Positions 53,503-62,803 of a stretch of DNA of 64,000 nucleotides are shown in pieces. Both the position numbers and the translations under genes were made by a program. The DNA lies in assembly GCA_001023535.1 (NCBI GenBank), contig CP011020.1, forward strand, positions 5,206,501 through 5,270,500. The letters run 5' to 3'. Source of the DNA: Pseudomonas chlororaphis (GTDB lineage: Bacteria; Pseudomonadota; Gammaproteobacteria; Pseudomonadales; Pseudomonadaceae). Positions within the stretch are counted from its first letter, which is position 1, and every line of letters begins with the position of its first letter. Under the pieces are notes generated by a model. The model had not been told where the DNA came from. It was given only the letters and a program-made list of their open reading frames with translations, and ran no database searches.

Positions 53503-53576
53503 CTTCGCGAGCAAGCTCGCTCCCACATTGGACTTGGGAAGTTCACAAATCCCTGTGGGAGCGAGCTTGCTCGCGA
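53503..53576. repeat. REP pair, family B variant
   Basis: Arms CTTCGCGAGCAAGCTCGCTC then CCACA, and the complement, with a short 26-base spacer. The variant carries AGCTC in place of the usual GCCCG core. Between the convergent GFA and miaE genes. Confidence 0.88.
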
Positions 53577-53596
53577 TGGCGTCAAGGCAAACAGCC

Positions 53597-54202
53597 CTAT
53601 GCCGCAGGCACACCACTGTGGAAACGAAACTCCACATCCGGCGATTCGATCAGCTCCCGCTCGGCCTCGCGGACCTTGTCGATCACCTGGGCAATGTCCT
53701 TCGCGTCCCCGTACTGGTAGGCCAGTTTCAGATACCCCTGGAAATGCCGGGCCTCGCTTTTCAACAGGCCGAAATAGAACTTGCCCAGCTCTTCGTCCAG
53801 ATGCGGCACCAACGCCTCGAAACGCTCGCAACTGCGCGCTTCGATGAAAGCGCCCACCACCAGGGTGTCCACCAGCTTGACCGGTTCATGGCTGCGCACC
53901 ACCTTGCGCAGCCCCGAGGCGTAGCGCCCGGCCGAGAGTTGGCGCAAACCGATCTTGCGTTTTTTCATCAGGCGCATGACCTGCTCGTGATGCACCAGCT
54001 CTTCCCGGGCCAGGCGCGACATCAGGTTGATCAGGTCGACGTGGGAATGGTACTTGGCGATCAGGCTCAGGGCGGTACTGGCGGCCTTGAACTCGCAGTT
54101 CTTGTGGTCGATCAGCAAGGTTTCCTGGTCGGCCAATGCCGCCTGGACCCAACCGTCGGGTGTACGGCAGCCAAGGAACTCGTGGATTTCGGGAAGGATC
54201 AT
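53597..54202 (-). CDS. miaE: tRNA-(ms2io6A)-hydroxylase
   Basis: A 201-residue ferritin-like non-haem diiron monooxygenase that hydroxylates the isopentenyl group of ms2i6A37 in tRNAs. The start MILPEIHEFLGCRTPDGW is family-typical; a TTG five codons upstream is possible but has no better RBS. Diiron carboxylate and His ligands are in LADQETLLIDHKNCEFKA, REELVHHEQVMRLM, EARSCERFEAL and LLKSEARHFQGYL. Length is normal. Divergent from the universal stress gene across 159 bases. Confidence 0.93.
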   Translation of the reverse strand: MILPEIHEFLGCRTPDGWVQAALADQETLLIDHKNCEFKAASTALSLIAKYHSHVDLINLMSRLAREELVHHEQVMRLMKKRKIGLRQLSAGRYASGLRKVVRSHEPVKLVDTLVVGAFIEARSCERFEALVPHLDEELGKFYFGLLKSEARHFQGYLKLAYQYGDAKDIAQVIDKVREAERELIESPDVEFRFHSGVPAA

Positions 54203-54361
54203 GGGGCTCACGGACAAAGGTAATCGAGCGAAGGGCGCCGATTATACCGGCCCGCCTCAAGACCACCAGCCACGACTGTTGATATGCATCAAGTCGACGG
54301 TTGACCCACAGCAACTATAGTTGAGCAACGCCATGCCTTTTCATTGCAGGAGACGCCGATC

Positions 54362-55225
54362 ATGCAAGCCATTCGCAGCATCCTGGTGGTCATCGAACCC
54401 GAACATGCGGAAAGCCTGGCGCTCAAGCGCGCCAAGTTGATCGCCGGCGTGACCCAGGCCCACCTGCATCTGTTGGTCTGCGACAAGCGGCATGACCATG
54501 CCGGCCTGCTGAGTGTGCTCAAAGCCGGGTTGGCGGCGGACGGCTACAGCGTGACGACCGAACAGGCCTGGAACGAAAGCCTTCATGAAACCATCATCGA
54601 CGTGCAACAGGCCGAAGGTTGCGGCCTGGTGATCAAGCAGCACTTCCCCGACAGCCCGCTGAAGAAAGCCCTGCTCACCCCCGCCGACTGGAAACTGTTG
54701 CGCCATTGCCCGACCCCGGTGCTGCTGGTGAAAACCGCCGGTTCATGGAAGGACAAGGTGATCCTGGCCGCCGTTGACGTGGGCAATGCCGACGGCGAGC
54801 ACCGCCACCTGCACACCACCATCATCGACCACGGCTACGACATCGCCGGCCTGGCCAAGGGGCACCTGCACGTCATCAGTGCCCACCCCTCGCCAATGCT
54901 CTCGGCGGCCGACCCGACCTTCCAGCTCAAGGAAACCATCGAGGCCCGTTATCGCGAACAATGCCGGGCGTTCCAGGCAGAATTCGACATCGACGACCAG
55001 CACCTGCACGTCGCCGAAGGCCCGGCGGACGTATTGATCCCGTTCATGGCCTACAAGCTGCAGGCGGCGGTGACGGTGATCGGCACCGTGGCCCGCTCCG
55101 GGCTGTCCGGGGCCCTGATTGGCAACACCGCCGAAGCGGTGCTCGATACGCTGGAAAGCGACGTGCTGGTGCTCAAGCCGCAGGAGGTGGAGGACCATCT
55201 GGTAGAGCTGGCGGTCAAGGATTGA
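54362..55225 (+). CDS. Universal stress protein, tandem Usp domains (UspE-like)
   Basis: A 287-residue protein starting MQAIRSILVVIEPEHAESL, with AGGAG 9 bases before the ATG. Two Usp folds: the first (1-140) lacks a clear ATP loop, and the second (about 145-280) begins KDKVILAAVDVG and ends with the ATP-binding motif region IGTVARSGLSGALIGNTAE. Tandem Usp proteins act in stress survival and motility in enterobacteria; a Pseudomonas role is inferred. Usp, DUF1289 and acnB follow one another as in P. aeruginosa from memory. Confidence 0.9.
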   Translation: MQAIRSILVVIEPEHAESLALKRAKLIAGVTQAHLHLLVCDKRHDHAGLLSVLKAGLAADGYSVTTEQAWNESLHETIIDVQQAEGCGLVIKQHFPDSPLKKALLTPADWKLLRHCPTPVLLVKTAGSWKDKVILAAVDVGNADGEHRHLHTTIIDHGYDIAGLAKGHLHVISAHPSPMLSAADPTFQLKETIEARYREQCRAFQAEFDIDDQHLHVAEGPADVLIPFMAYKLQAAVTVIGTVARSGLSGALIGNTAEAVLDTLESDVLVLKPQEVEDHLVELAVKD

Positions 55226-55238
55226 AGCGAACCGATCT

Positions 55239-55369
55239 TGTGGCGAGGGGATTTATCCCCGCTGGGCCGCGAAGCGGCCCCAAATCAGGCAACCGAGCAT
55301 GTCAGGTCGATCGTATCGACCACACTAGGGCTGCTTCGCAGCCCAACGGGGATAAATCCCCTCGCCACA
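55239..55369. repeat. REP pair, family C variant (GAGGGGATTTATCCCC core)
   Basis: The left arm TGTGGCGAGGGGATTTATCC and right arm GGATAAATCCCCTCGCCACA have family A ends but a different core (GGATTTATCC in place of GAGCTTGCTC). Inner GGCCGCGAAGCGGCC and GGGCTGCTTCGCAGCCC palindromes flank a short spacer. Confidence 0.88.
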
Positions 55370-55405
55370 GGTGTTTCTGCAGTTCCCAGGCGGCACATCA
55401 CTGTC

Positions 55406-55876
55406 TCAACCGCCAAACGCATCCTTGAGAAACCCTGGCGCAATGTAGCGCTGGTAATGGGCTTCGGACAAAAGGAAAAACTCTCGATCGATGGCGTCCC
55501 GCAGGTCCGGCAGCTCCCAATCGCGGAACTCCGGCAGCAATACCATGCCGTAGGCTTCCAGATTATTGATGACCCGCGCGCCGCGGGCGATCAACTGATA
55601 GGCCCAGCAATACTCCGACTGGTGCGGCACGAAGCGGATCTTTCGATCTTCGAGCTGCCGGCGCAGCAGGCCGGGGTCGAACACCTCCAGCTTGGCCACC
55701 ATCACCTGCACCAGCAACTGCTCCAGGCGCATCCACACCGCGCGCTTCTCGTCCTCGTTGTAGCCGTTCCAGTGGATCACTTCATGGTGGAACCGCTTGC
55801 AGCCCCGGCACACCAGGTCACCGTAGACAGTGGAGCAAAGGCCGACACAAGGGGTCTTGATGAGCTGGTTGGGCAT
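55406..55876 (-). CDS. DUF1289 domain protein, cysteine-rich
   Basis: A 156-residue protein starting MPNQLIKTPCVGLCSTV. The DUF1289 module is the N-terminal CVGLCSTVYGDLVCRGCKR with four cysteines, presumably a metal or Fe-S site, and KRFHHEVIHWNGYNEDEKRA. The remaining 100 residues are Trp/Tyr-containing and helical (LLVQVMVAKLEVFDPGLL, FVPHQSEYCWAYQLI). Function unknown. Divergent from acnB, from which it is separated by a 407-bp gap holding the acnB leader. Confidence 0.85.
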   Translation of the reverse strand: MPNQLIKTPCVGLCSTVYGDLVCRGCKRFHHEVIHWNGYNEDEKRAVWMRLEQLLVQVMVAKLEVFDPGLLRRQLEDRKIRFVPHQSEYCWAYQLIARGARVINNLEAYGMVLLPEFRDWELPDLRDAIDREFFLLSEAHYQRYIAPGFLKDAFGG

Positions 55877-56283
55877 AAGGAAAAACACACGCAAAAGCAG
55901 GACAGGCCGGCATGTTAGCCCTTTGTCTAAGATTGATCACCCCTCAAACTTCCCGCTCGAACTTACCTTTAATTTTTTTTTGCCGTAGAATCAGCCAGCC
56001 TTTTAAGGCGCCAATGTCCGTTAGAAGCTGTTTTCAAAGCGTCACGAGCACAGTCGTTCCTTCAGAGCGGTGTTGGCGGAGGGTCTTTCCAGCGGGGAAA
56101 GCCCAACGCCAACCCTCATCAGCTCCCCGTTCTGCAGGCGTAAAACTTTGAAAGCAGCTTCTGTGAGGAACCCCGGAAACTCTGGCGTGGTGGCCCAAAA
56201 AGCCCCCGACGCGCATGAGTACCGCGGGTTTCTGGATGAGCGTCCCGGACACCCATTTGGGACCACTGATGAGGGTAATAACT
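55877..56283. promoter_or_regulatory. acnB: acnB upstream region with long structured leader
   Basis: This 407-bp gap separates the divergent DUF1289 and acnB genes. A T9 run (55973-55981) lies near its middle. From 56023 to 56162 the sequence folds on itself: outer arms AGAAGCTGTTTTCAAAGC (56023-56040) and ACTTTGAAAGCAGCTTCT (56145-56162), an intermediate CAGAGCGG/CCGTTCTG pairing, and an inner stem GTTGGCG (56072-56078)/CGCCAAC (56107-56113) with GGGTCTTTCC/GGAAAGCCC inside it. It ends 120 bases before the acnB start. Either an mRNA leader structure or an inserted palindromic element. Confidence 0.6.
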
Positions 56284-58884
56284 GTGCTTGAAGCCTACCG
56301 CAAACATATCGAAGAGCGCGCCGCACTGGGTATCGTTCCCCAGCCGCTTAACGCCGAACAAACCGCAGGCCTGATCGAGCTGCTGAAAAATCCTCCGGCG
56401 GGCGAAGAAGCTTTCCTCGTTGACCTGATCACCAATCGCGTTCCGCCTGGAGTCGACGAAGCCGCCTACGTCAAGGCCGGTTTCCTCTCCGCACTGGCCA
56501 AGGGCCAGGCCCAATCCCCCCTGCTGGACAAGAAGCGTGCCGTCGAGCTGCTCGGCACCATGCAGGGCGGCTACAACATCGTGACCCTGGTCGAGCTGCT
56601 GGACGACGCCGAACTGGCGCCAGTGGCCGCCGAAGAACTCAAGCACACCCTGCTGATGTTCGACGCCTTCCACGACGTGGCTGAAAAAGCCAAGAACGGC
56701 AACGTTCACGCCAAGGCCGTGCTGCAATCCTGGGCCGAAGGCGAGTGGTTCAAGAAGCGCCCGGTGCTGGCCGACAAGATCAGCCTGCGCGTGTTCAAGG
56801 TTCCTGGCGAAACCAACACCGACGACCTGTCCCCTGCCCCGGACGCCTGGTCGCGCCCTGATATCCCGCTGCACGCCCTGGCCATGCTGAAAATGGCCCG
56901 TGACGGCATCGTTCCGGACGAGCAAGGCAAGACCGGCCCGATGAAGCAGATCGAAGAAATGCGCGGCCAGGGCTTCCCGATCGCCTACGTCGGCGACGTG
57001 GTCGGCACCGGTTCCTCGCGTAAATCCGCCACCAACTCGGTGCTGTGGTTCTTCGGCGACGACATCCCGTACGTACCGAACAAGCGTGCCGGTGGTTTCT
57101 GCTTCGGCAGCAAGATCGCCCCGATCTTCTACAACACCATGGAAGACGCCGGCGCCCTGCCGATCGAATTCGACGTGTCGAACATGAACATGGGCGACGT
57201 GATCGACCTGTACCCGCATGCCGGCAAGGTCTGCAAGCACGGTACCGACGAAGTCATCACCACGTTCGAAATGAAGACCCCGGTCCTGCTCGACGAAGTG
57301 CGTGCCGGCGGCCGTATCCCGCTGATCATCGGCCGTGGCCTGACCGAGAAGGCGCGCGCCGAGCTGGGCCTGCCACCGTTCGACCTGTTCAAGAAGCCTG
57401 AAGCACCTGCCGAAAGCACCAAGGGCTTCACCCTGGCGCAGAAGATGGTCGGCAAGGCTTGCGGCGTAGCCGGTGTGCGTCCTGGCACCTACTGCGAACC
57501 GAAGATGACCACCGTGGGCTCCCAGGACACCACCGGTCCGATGACCCGTGACGAGCTGAAAGACCTGGCCTGCCTGGGCTTCTCCGCTGACCTGGTGATG
57601 CAGTCCTTCTGCCACACCGCGGCGTATCCGAAGCCGATCGACGTGACCACCCACCATACCCTGCCTGACTTCATCATGACCCGCGGCGGCGTTTCCCTGC
57701 GTCCGGGCGACGGCATCATCCACTCGTGGCTGAACCGCATGCTGCTGCCAGACACCGTGGGCACCGGTGGTGACTCGCACACCCGCTTCCCGATGGGCAT
57801 CTCGTTCCCGGCCGGTTCTGGCCTGGTGGCGTTTGCCGCAGCCACCGGCGTCATGCCGCTGGACATGCCGGAATCGATCCTGGTGCGCTTCAAAGGCAAG
57901 ATGAAGCCTGGCATCACCCTGCGTGACCTGGTTCATGCCATTCCTTACTTCGCCATCCAGAAAGGCCTGCTGACAGTCGAGAAGAAAGGCAAGAAAAACG
58001 CCTTCTCCGGCCGCATCCTGGAAATCGAAGGCCTGGAAAACCTGACCCTGGAACAGGCTTTCGAGCTGTCCGACGCCTCGGCCGAACGTTCCGCCGCCGG
58101 TTGCACCATCAAGCTGTCGAAAGAGTCGATCACCGAGTACCTGCAGTCCAACATCACCCTGCTGCGCTGGATGATCGGCGAAGGCTACGGCGATGCCCGG
58201 ACCCTGGAGCGTCGTGCACAAGCGATGGAAGCCTGGATCGCCAACCCAGAGCTGATGGAAGCCGATGCCGACGCCGAATACGCCGAAGTCATCGAAATCG
58301 ACCTGGCCGACATCAGCGAGCCTGTGCTCTGCGCGCCGAACGACCCGGACGACGCCCGTCTGCTCTCCAGCGTTGCTGGCGAGAAGATCGACGAAGTGTT
58401 CATCGGTTCGTGCATGACCAACATCGGTCACTTCCGCGCCGCCGGCAAGCTGCTGGATCAGGTCAAGGGCCAGCTGCCAACCCGCCTGTGGTTGTCGCCG
58501 CCGACCAAGATGGACGCTCACCAGCTGACCGAAGAAGGCTACTACGGCATCTACGGCAAGGCCGGTGCACGGATGGAAATGCCAGGTTGCTCGCTGTGCA
58601 TGGGTAACCAGGCACGCGTGGAGCCGAACTCCACCGTGGTGTCGACGTCGACCCGTAACTTCCCGAACCGTCTGGGCGACGGCGCGAACGTCTACCTGGC
58701 TTCGGCCGAGCTGGCGTCCGTGGCTTCGATCCTGGGTCGCCTGCCGACCGTCGAGGAGTACCTGGAATACGCCGGCAAGATCGACAGCATGGCAGCGGAC
58801 GTGTACCGCTACCTGAGCTTCGACCAGATCGCCGAGTTCCGTGAAGCGGCTGCAAACGCCAACATCCCGGTCGTTCAAGCCTAA
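56284..58884 (+). CDS. acnB: Aconitate hydratase B
   Basis: An 866-residue [4Fe-4S] enzyme interconverting citrate and isocitrate in the TCA cycle. The GTG at 56284 gives [17 protein letters not shown], the conserved AcnB N terminus, and GAGGG lies 8 bases before it; the longer frame extends into the structured leader. Domain order is the AcnB one: HEAT-like domain first, then the swivel domain, then the catalytic domains. Cluster cysteines lie in [12 protein letters not shown] and [11 protein letters not shown], and substrate loops include [19 protein letters not shown] (cut). AcnB of other bacteria doubles as an mRNA-binding protein when the cluster is lost. A strong terminator follows. Confidence 0.97.
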   Translation: MLEAYRKHIEERAALGIVPQPLNAEQTAGLIELLKNPPAGEEAFLVDLITNRVPPGVDEAAYVKAGFLSALAKGQAQSPLLDKKRAVELLGTMQGGYNIVTLVELLDDAELAPVAAEELKHTLLMFDAFHDVAEKAKNGNVHAKAVLQSWAEGEWFKKRPVLADKISLRVFKVPGETNTDDLSPAPDAWSRPDIPLHALAMLKMARDGIVPDEQGKTGPMKQIEEMRGQGFPIAYVGDVVGTGSSRKSATNSVLWFFGDDIPYVPNKRAGGFCFGSKIAPIFYNTMEDAGALPIEFDVSNMNMGDVIDLYPHAGKVCKHGTDEVITTFEMKTPVLLDEVRAGGRIPLIIGRGLTEKARAELGLPPFDLFKKPEAPAESTKGFTLAQKMVGKACGVAGVRPGTYCEPKMTTVGSQDTTGPMTRDELKDLACLGFSADLVMQSFCHTAAYPKPIDVTTHHTLPDFIMTRGGVSLRPGDGIIHSWLNRMLLPDTVGTGGDSHTRFPMGISFPAGSGLVAFAAATGVMPLDMPESILVRFKGKMKPGITLRDLVHAIPYFAIQKGLLTVEKKGKKNAFSGRILEIEGLENLTLEQAFELSDASAERSAAGCTIKLSKESITEYLQSNITLLRWMIGEGYGDARTLERRAQAMEAWIANPELMEADADAEYAEVIEIDLADISEPVLCAPNDPDDARLLSSVAGEKIDEVFIGSCMTNIGHFRAAGKLLDQVKGQLPTRLWLSPPTKMDAHQLTEEGYYGIYGKAGARMEMPGCSLCMGNQARVEPNSTVVSTSTRNFPNRLGDGANVYLASAELASVASILGRLPTVEEYLEYAGKIDSMAADVYRYLSFDQIAEFREAAANANIPVVQA

Positions 58885-58902
58885 GGCTTAGACGCTCGAC
58901 TG

Positions 58903-58937
58903 AAACGCCGCCCCTCTTGTGAGGGGCGGCGTTTTTT
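58903..58937 (+). terminator. Rho-independent terminator of acnB
   Basis: AAACGCCGCCCCTC and GAGGGGCGGCGTTT form a 14-bp stem with the loop TTGT, followed by a T run. It lies about 19 bases after the stop. Confidence 0.95.
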
Positions 58938-58969
58938 TATGCCTGTAGATTGGTGCCAGCCGAACCATC

Positions 58970-59128
58970 GCCTTCGCGGGCAAGCCCGCTCCCACAGGGA
59001 TGGAGGTGAACCTGACTCCCATCAACACCACAAAACCACTGTGGGAGCGGGCTTGCCCGCGAAGGCGTCAGCTCAGCCAACATCTTCGTGCCTGATCCAA
59101 CGCTTTCGCGAGCAAGCTCGCTCCCACA
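58970..59128. repeat. REP cluster, family B (pair plus a third unit)
   Basis: A pair with arms GCCTTCGCGGGCAAGCCCGC at 58970 and its complement ending near 59067, then a third single unit CTTTCGCGAGCAAGCTCGCT at about 59103-59128. The third unit is in the same orientation as the left arm. Three units in 160 bases make this the densest REP site in the window. Confidence 0.88.
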
Positions 59129-59144
59129 AGGTAGGGGTTGCGGG

Positions 59145-60425
59145 TCAGGCGGCGAGGGAGTAGACCAGCGCGGTGATCGCCACCAGGCCCACCAGCACCA
59201 CAAAGACATTCGACGCCTGGCCACGATAACGGGCCATGGCCGGGACTTTGCGGATGGCGTACATCGGCATCAGGAACAGGATGGCCGCGATCACCGGGCC
59301 GCCCAGGGTCTCGATCATGCCCAGGATGCTCGGGTTGAGCGTGGCGACGATCCAGCACACCACCAGCATGAACGCGGCCGTGAGGCGGTCCAGGGTCTTG
59401 GGAGCGGGACGACGGCCGCTCTTGACGATCAGCCCCTTGAGGCCTTCGCTCGCACCGATGTAGTGCCCGAGGAACGACTTGGAGATGGCCACGAACGCAA
59501 TCAACGGCGCCGCAAAGGCAATGGTCGGATTACTGAAGTGGTTGGCCAGGTACGACAGGATCGACAGGTTCTGCGCCTTGGCCTCGGCCAGTTGCGCCGG
59601 GGACAGGGTCAACACGCAACTGAACACGAAGAACAGCACCATCACCACCATCAACACATGGGCACGCGACAGGATCTGCGCGCTACGCGCTTGGGCATTG
59701 GCGCCGTAACGGCGCTTCTGGTCCACCGCAAACGCCGAGATGATCGGCGAATGGTTGAACGAAAACACCATCACCGGGATCGCCAGCCACAAGGTGTGCA
59801 GCAGCGCGGAAGGCTCAGGCACCGTCGACGCGGTACTCAGGATGCCACCATTCCAGTGCGGGACCAGGAAGACCGCCAGGAACAGCAGCGCCACGATGAA
59901 CGGGTAGACCATCAGGCTCATCGCCTTGACGATCACCTGCTCGCCGCAACGCACCACCGCCAGCAGGCCGAGGATCAGCACCAGCGAGAGTACCGCCCGG
60001 GGAGGCGGCTGAATGTGCAGTTGATGCTCCAGGAAGCTGCCCACGGTATTGGTCAGCGCCACGCTGTAGATCAGCAGGATCGGGAAAATCGCGAAGAAGT
60101 ACAGCAGCGTGATCAGCGCACCGGCCTTGATGCCGAAATGCTCTTCCACCACCTCGGTGATGTCGGCGCCATCACGACCGGACAGCACGAAGCGGGTCAA
60201 CCCACGGTGGGCATAGAACGTCATGGGGAATGCCAGCAGGGCCAGGATCAGCAGCGGCCAGAAACCGCCGAGGCCCGCATTGATCGGTAAAAACAGCGTG
60301 CCCGCACCGATGGCGGTGCCAAACAGCCCGAGCATCCAGGTCGTGTCCTGGCGACTCCATTGATCGAGAGTGGCTGGGGCTGTCGTTTCAAAGCGCTCTT
60401 CGACGCTATTGGCCTGATCATTCAT
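59145..60425 (-). CDS. Amino-acid permease, HAAAP/SdaC-type (serine or aromatic amino acid)
   Basis: A 426-residue inner-membrane transporter with about 11 hydrophobic segments. The N-terminal start is MNDQANSVEERFETTA; the longer frame upstream has no clear RBS. Family hallmarks: TWMLGLFGTAIGAGTLFLP, PMTFYAHRGLTRFVLSG, a serine-transporter-like FSFNHSPIISAFAVDQKRRY and FVAISKSFLGHYIGASEG. These resemble the SdaC branch of the hydroxy/aromatic amino acid permeases, so serine uptake coupled to protons is the best guess. Stand-alone gene; the 301-bp gap upstream holds only a small REP palindrome and the next gene's RBS. Confidence 0.88.
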   Translation of the reverse strand: MNDQANSVEERFETTAPATLDQWSRQDTTWMLGLFGTAIGAGTLFLPINAGLGGFWPLLILALLAFPMTFYAHRGLTRFVLSGRDGADITEVVEEHFGIKAGALITLLYFFAIFPILLIYSVALTNTVGSFLEHQLHIQPPPRAVLSLVLILGLLAVVRCGEQVIVKAMSLMVYPFIVALLFLAVFLVPHWNGGILSTASTVPEPSALLHTLWLAIPVMVFSFNHSPIISAFAVDQKRRYGANAQARSAQILSRAHVLMVVMVLFFVFSCVLTLSPAQLAEAKAQNLSILSYLANHFSNPTIAFAAPLIAFVAISKSFLGHYIGASEGLKGLIVKSGRRPAPKTLDRLTAAFMLVVCWIVATLNPSILGMIETLGGPVIAAILFLMPMYAIRKVPAMARYRGQASNVFVVLVGLVAITALVYSLAA

Positions 60426-60652
60426 CCGGTCGGATCTCCGCGTTCCGGTCACATGCACCCGGCCAAGACGAGTCGGAAAACCCCGACAGGCAGCGCCCTG
60501 GCCGAAACAGGGGCGCGATTGTCCGGGATTAGCGAGCAGAAGCAAAGGCTTAGCTGAGGAGTGGTTGCTCATCACAACAAAAATGCCGGGGCACGCGCTG
60601 GCCAGGCTATCGCCGCTTTACACCAGCTCCTACACTCAGGACAAAATGCAAC

Positions 60653-60680
60653 CTGTGGGAGCGAGCCTGCTCGCTCCCAC
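60653..60680. repeat. Single compact REP palindrome, family B variant
   Basis: CTGTGGGAGCGAGCCTGCTC then GCTCCCAC is a lone unit in the 301-bp gap (60426-60726) between the divergent permease and 2-hydroxyacid dehydrogenase genes. Elsewhere in that gap I see no other feature I can support. Confidence 0.8.
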
Positions 60681-60726
60681 GCTGATTGAGCCCGCCCGAT
60701 CGCGCCAAAGCCCAAAGGAGCACAGC

Positions 60727-61680
60727 ATGCCCGTCACCGTTCTGGTACTGGTTGAAACCGTCAATGAATACCTGCCGATCCTCGAGCGCCAGGGCTATCA
60801 CCTGGAACTGGCGCCGACGCCGGCCGAGCGCAAGGCCGCGATTTTCGAACATGGCGAACGGTTCAACGCGGTGCTGACCCGTGGTCCCCTGGGCTTGACG
60901 GCGGAGGAAATGGCCGCCCTGCCCAACCTGCAGATCATCTGCGTGATCGGCGCCGGCTACGAGCAGGTCGACCTGCAGGCAGCGCGCAGCCGCGGCATCG
61001 TGGTGACCAACGGCGCCGGGGTCAACGCCTCCTCGGTGGCCGACCATGCCATGGCACTGCTGCTGGCGTTGGTGCGCGACATCCCCCGGGCCGACGCCAG
61101 CGTGCGCCGGGGCGAGTGGTCCAAGGTCATGCGCCCGTCCCTGGCCGGCAAGCGACTGGGCGTGCTCGGGCTGGGCGCCGTGGGCATGGCGATTGCCAAA
61201 CGGGCCGCCCTCGGCTTCGACATGAGCGTCAGCTACCACAATCGCCGGATGCGCAACGACGTGCCCTATACCTTCTGCGCCACGCCGACGGAACTGGCAC
61301 GGGCTTCGGATTTCCTGGTCGTCGCCACGCCCGGCGGCCTGGATACGCGCCAGTTGATCAACAAGCAGGCCCTCGATGCCCTGGGCCCGAACGGTTTTCT
61401 GGTGAACATCGCCCGGGCCAGCGTGGTTGCAACCGCCGAACTGATCAGCGCCCTTGAACACCGGCGGATTGCCGGGGCGGCCCTGGATGTGTTCGATCAC
61501 GAGCCCGAAGTGCCGGATGCGCTGAAAAGCCTGCCCAATGTGGTCCTGACTCCCCATGTGGCCGGCCTGTCACCGGAAGCGACCCGTGGCACGGTCGAGT
61601 TGGTCGGCCAGAACCTGGACGCATTCTTTTCAGGCAAACCGGTGTTGACCCCGGTCCCGCTGCCCGAGTCCTACAGCTGA
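60727..61680 (+). CDS. D-isomer-specific 2-hydroxyacid dehydrogenase (hydroxypyruvate/2-ketogluconate reductase type)
   Basis: A 317-residue NAD(P)H enzyme starting MPVTVLVLVETVNEYLPIL, with AAGGAG 6 bases before the ATG. The nucleotide-binding motif is LGVLGLGAVGMAIAKRA (GxGxxG). The catalytic trio is visible: Arg in NIARASVVAT, Glu in DHEPEVPDALKS and His in LTPHVAGLSPEAT. This matches GhrB/hydroxypyruvate or 2-ketogluconate reductases; phosphoglycerate dehydrogenase is less likely because the ACT domain is absent. Single gene. Confidence 0.9.
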   Translation: MPVTVLVLVETVNEYLPILERQGYHLELAPTPAERKAAIFEHGERFNAVLTRGPLGLTAEEMAALPNLQIICVIGAGYEQVDLQAARSRGIVVTNGAGVNASSVADHAMALLLALVRDIPRADASVRRGEWSKVMRPSLAGKRLGVLGLGAVGMAIAKRAALGFDMSVSYHNRRMRNDVPYTFCATPTELARASDFLVVATPGGLDTRQLINKQALDALGPNGFLVNIARASVVATAELISALEHRRIAGAALDVFDHEPEVPDALKSLPNVVLTPHVAGLSPEATRGTVELVGQNLDAFFSGKPVLTPVPLPESYS

Positions 61681-61682
61681 TC

Positions 61683-61710
61683 GTGGCAGGGGCGCTCGCG
61701 CCCTCGCCAC
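61683..61710. repeat. Divergent single REP-like palindrome
   Basis: GTGGCAGGGGCGCTCGCGCC then CTCGCCAC has family A ends with a different core, between the dehydrogenase and tssA 3' ends (convergent). Confidence 0.6.
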
Positions 61711-61720
61711 AGGACAGGGC

Positions 61721-62803
61721 TTACAGCACCCCCAGCAACGTCCACAGCCGTCGGGATTCGGCGTCGGCGCTGATCAACTCGCCCAGCAGCTCGCTCAACG
61801 GTTTGTTGCCCCACTCCACGCCCCGCCGGATCAAATAGGGCACCGGGCTGTGGGGCTCGGTGCGGGCCAGGTAACCGGCAATGACCAGCAGTTGGCGATA
61901 GGCTTCTTCGCGGTTGGCCGGTTCCTGGAAGACCTGGGCCGGCACCGCCTGTGACGGCTCGGCCGACGTCGCAGCCCTCGGCGCAGCGGGTGCCGGCGCG
62001 ACGCTGGGTTGTTGTGGGTGCATCGCAATGAACTCCTCTACCAAGGCCAGCCAGGCCTGCATCACATCCTGCAGGGGTTTGTAGCTCGGGGCCAGTTGGT
62101 CCAGGCAGGCATCGCTCCAGGCTTGGAGCCGTTGCAGGTGTTGCAGGCTCAACATCAGGCTGCCCTGGCGATGCAACCAGAACGACAACGGCGTGCCGCG
62201 AATCAGTTCGTCGAGTTTCTTTTGATCGGTCCGCGCCGTCTCGACCGCGACCTTGGCGCTCTTGCTGTCATTGCCCAGCACCAGCCGGCGTTGCAGGCGT
62301 TGCCAGTCATGCAGGCAGAAATTGGCGTAGGTCGGGTCATCGCCATCGAGCAACGGCACCCGGGTCAGCAGCACCTCACTGTAGCGTCGCACCAACCACT
62401 CCAACGGCATCACCCGCCAGGAGCAGTCGCCGTCCTCGGCCTGGGGGTGCAAGTGCTCCGGGTAGCGTTCGCACAGGCCCGCCACCAGCGCCAAGCTGCC
62501 CGGCAAGCCCTCCAGGCCCGACAGGTGCAGCCAGGCCTCCCCCAGCCAGGCGCTGATCATCAGGTCCTTGCTGCGCTCAAGCAGCAGCAGGGTGGCGAGC
62601 CGTTCCAGCTCCGGCCATTGGGCGCGCTTGATCGGCGACTCCCAGACACCAGCAGGCAGACTGGTGTCGTCCTCGCGACGCAACTCGCGCAATCGGTCGT
62701 ACACCGGTTCGTAGCGCAAATCCTGGCCACAGGGCGCCTGGGCGTCGAGCGGTTCCAGCAGTTGCGTGACCAATTCGGGCAATGGGCTGATCGGCAAGCT
62801 CAT
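61721..62803 (-). CDS. tssA: Type VI secretion baseplate/cap protein TssA
   Basis: A 360-residue cytosolic protein. The N-terminal ImpA domain (about 15-130) shows DAQAPCGQDLRYEPVYDRL, SPIKRAQWPELERLATLLL and ISAWLGEAWLHLSGLEGL. After an Ala/Pro-rich linker (about 265-300), the C-terminal tail has REEAYRQLLVIAGYLARTEP and SPVPYLIRRGVEWGNK, seen in the shorter TssA class. GGAG lies 5-6 bases before the ATG, which overlaps the tssM stop (ATGA). It caps or initiates sheath assembly. As the last gene of the leftward run, it suggests the T6SS cluster continues beyond 64 kb. Confidence 0.92.
   Translation of the reverse strand: MSLPISPLPELVTQLLEPLDAQAPCGQDLRYEPVYDRLRELRREDDTSLPAGVWESPIKRAQWPELERLATLLLLERSKDLMISAWLGEAWLHLSGLEGLPGSLALVAGLCERYPEHLHPQAEDGDCSWRVMPLEWLVRRYSEVLLTRVPLLDGDDPTYANFCLHDWQRLQRRLVLGNDSKSAKVAVETARTDQKKLDELIRGTPLSFWLHRQGSLMLSLQHLQRLQAWSDACLDQLAPSYKPLQDVMQAWLALVEEFIAMHPQQPSVAPAPAAPRAATSAEPSQAVPAQVFQEPANREEAYRQLLVIAGYLARTEPHSPVPYLIRRGVEWGNKPLSELLGELISADAESRRLWTLLGVL

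Noticed and set aside
56119-58878. 919-codon minus-strand frame
   Set aside because: Antisense to acnB, typical of highly codon-biased genes; no motif recognised.
58970-59128. CRISPR-like repeats
   Set aside because: Units are inverted, unequally spaced, and identical in type to REP elements across the window; no cas genes.
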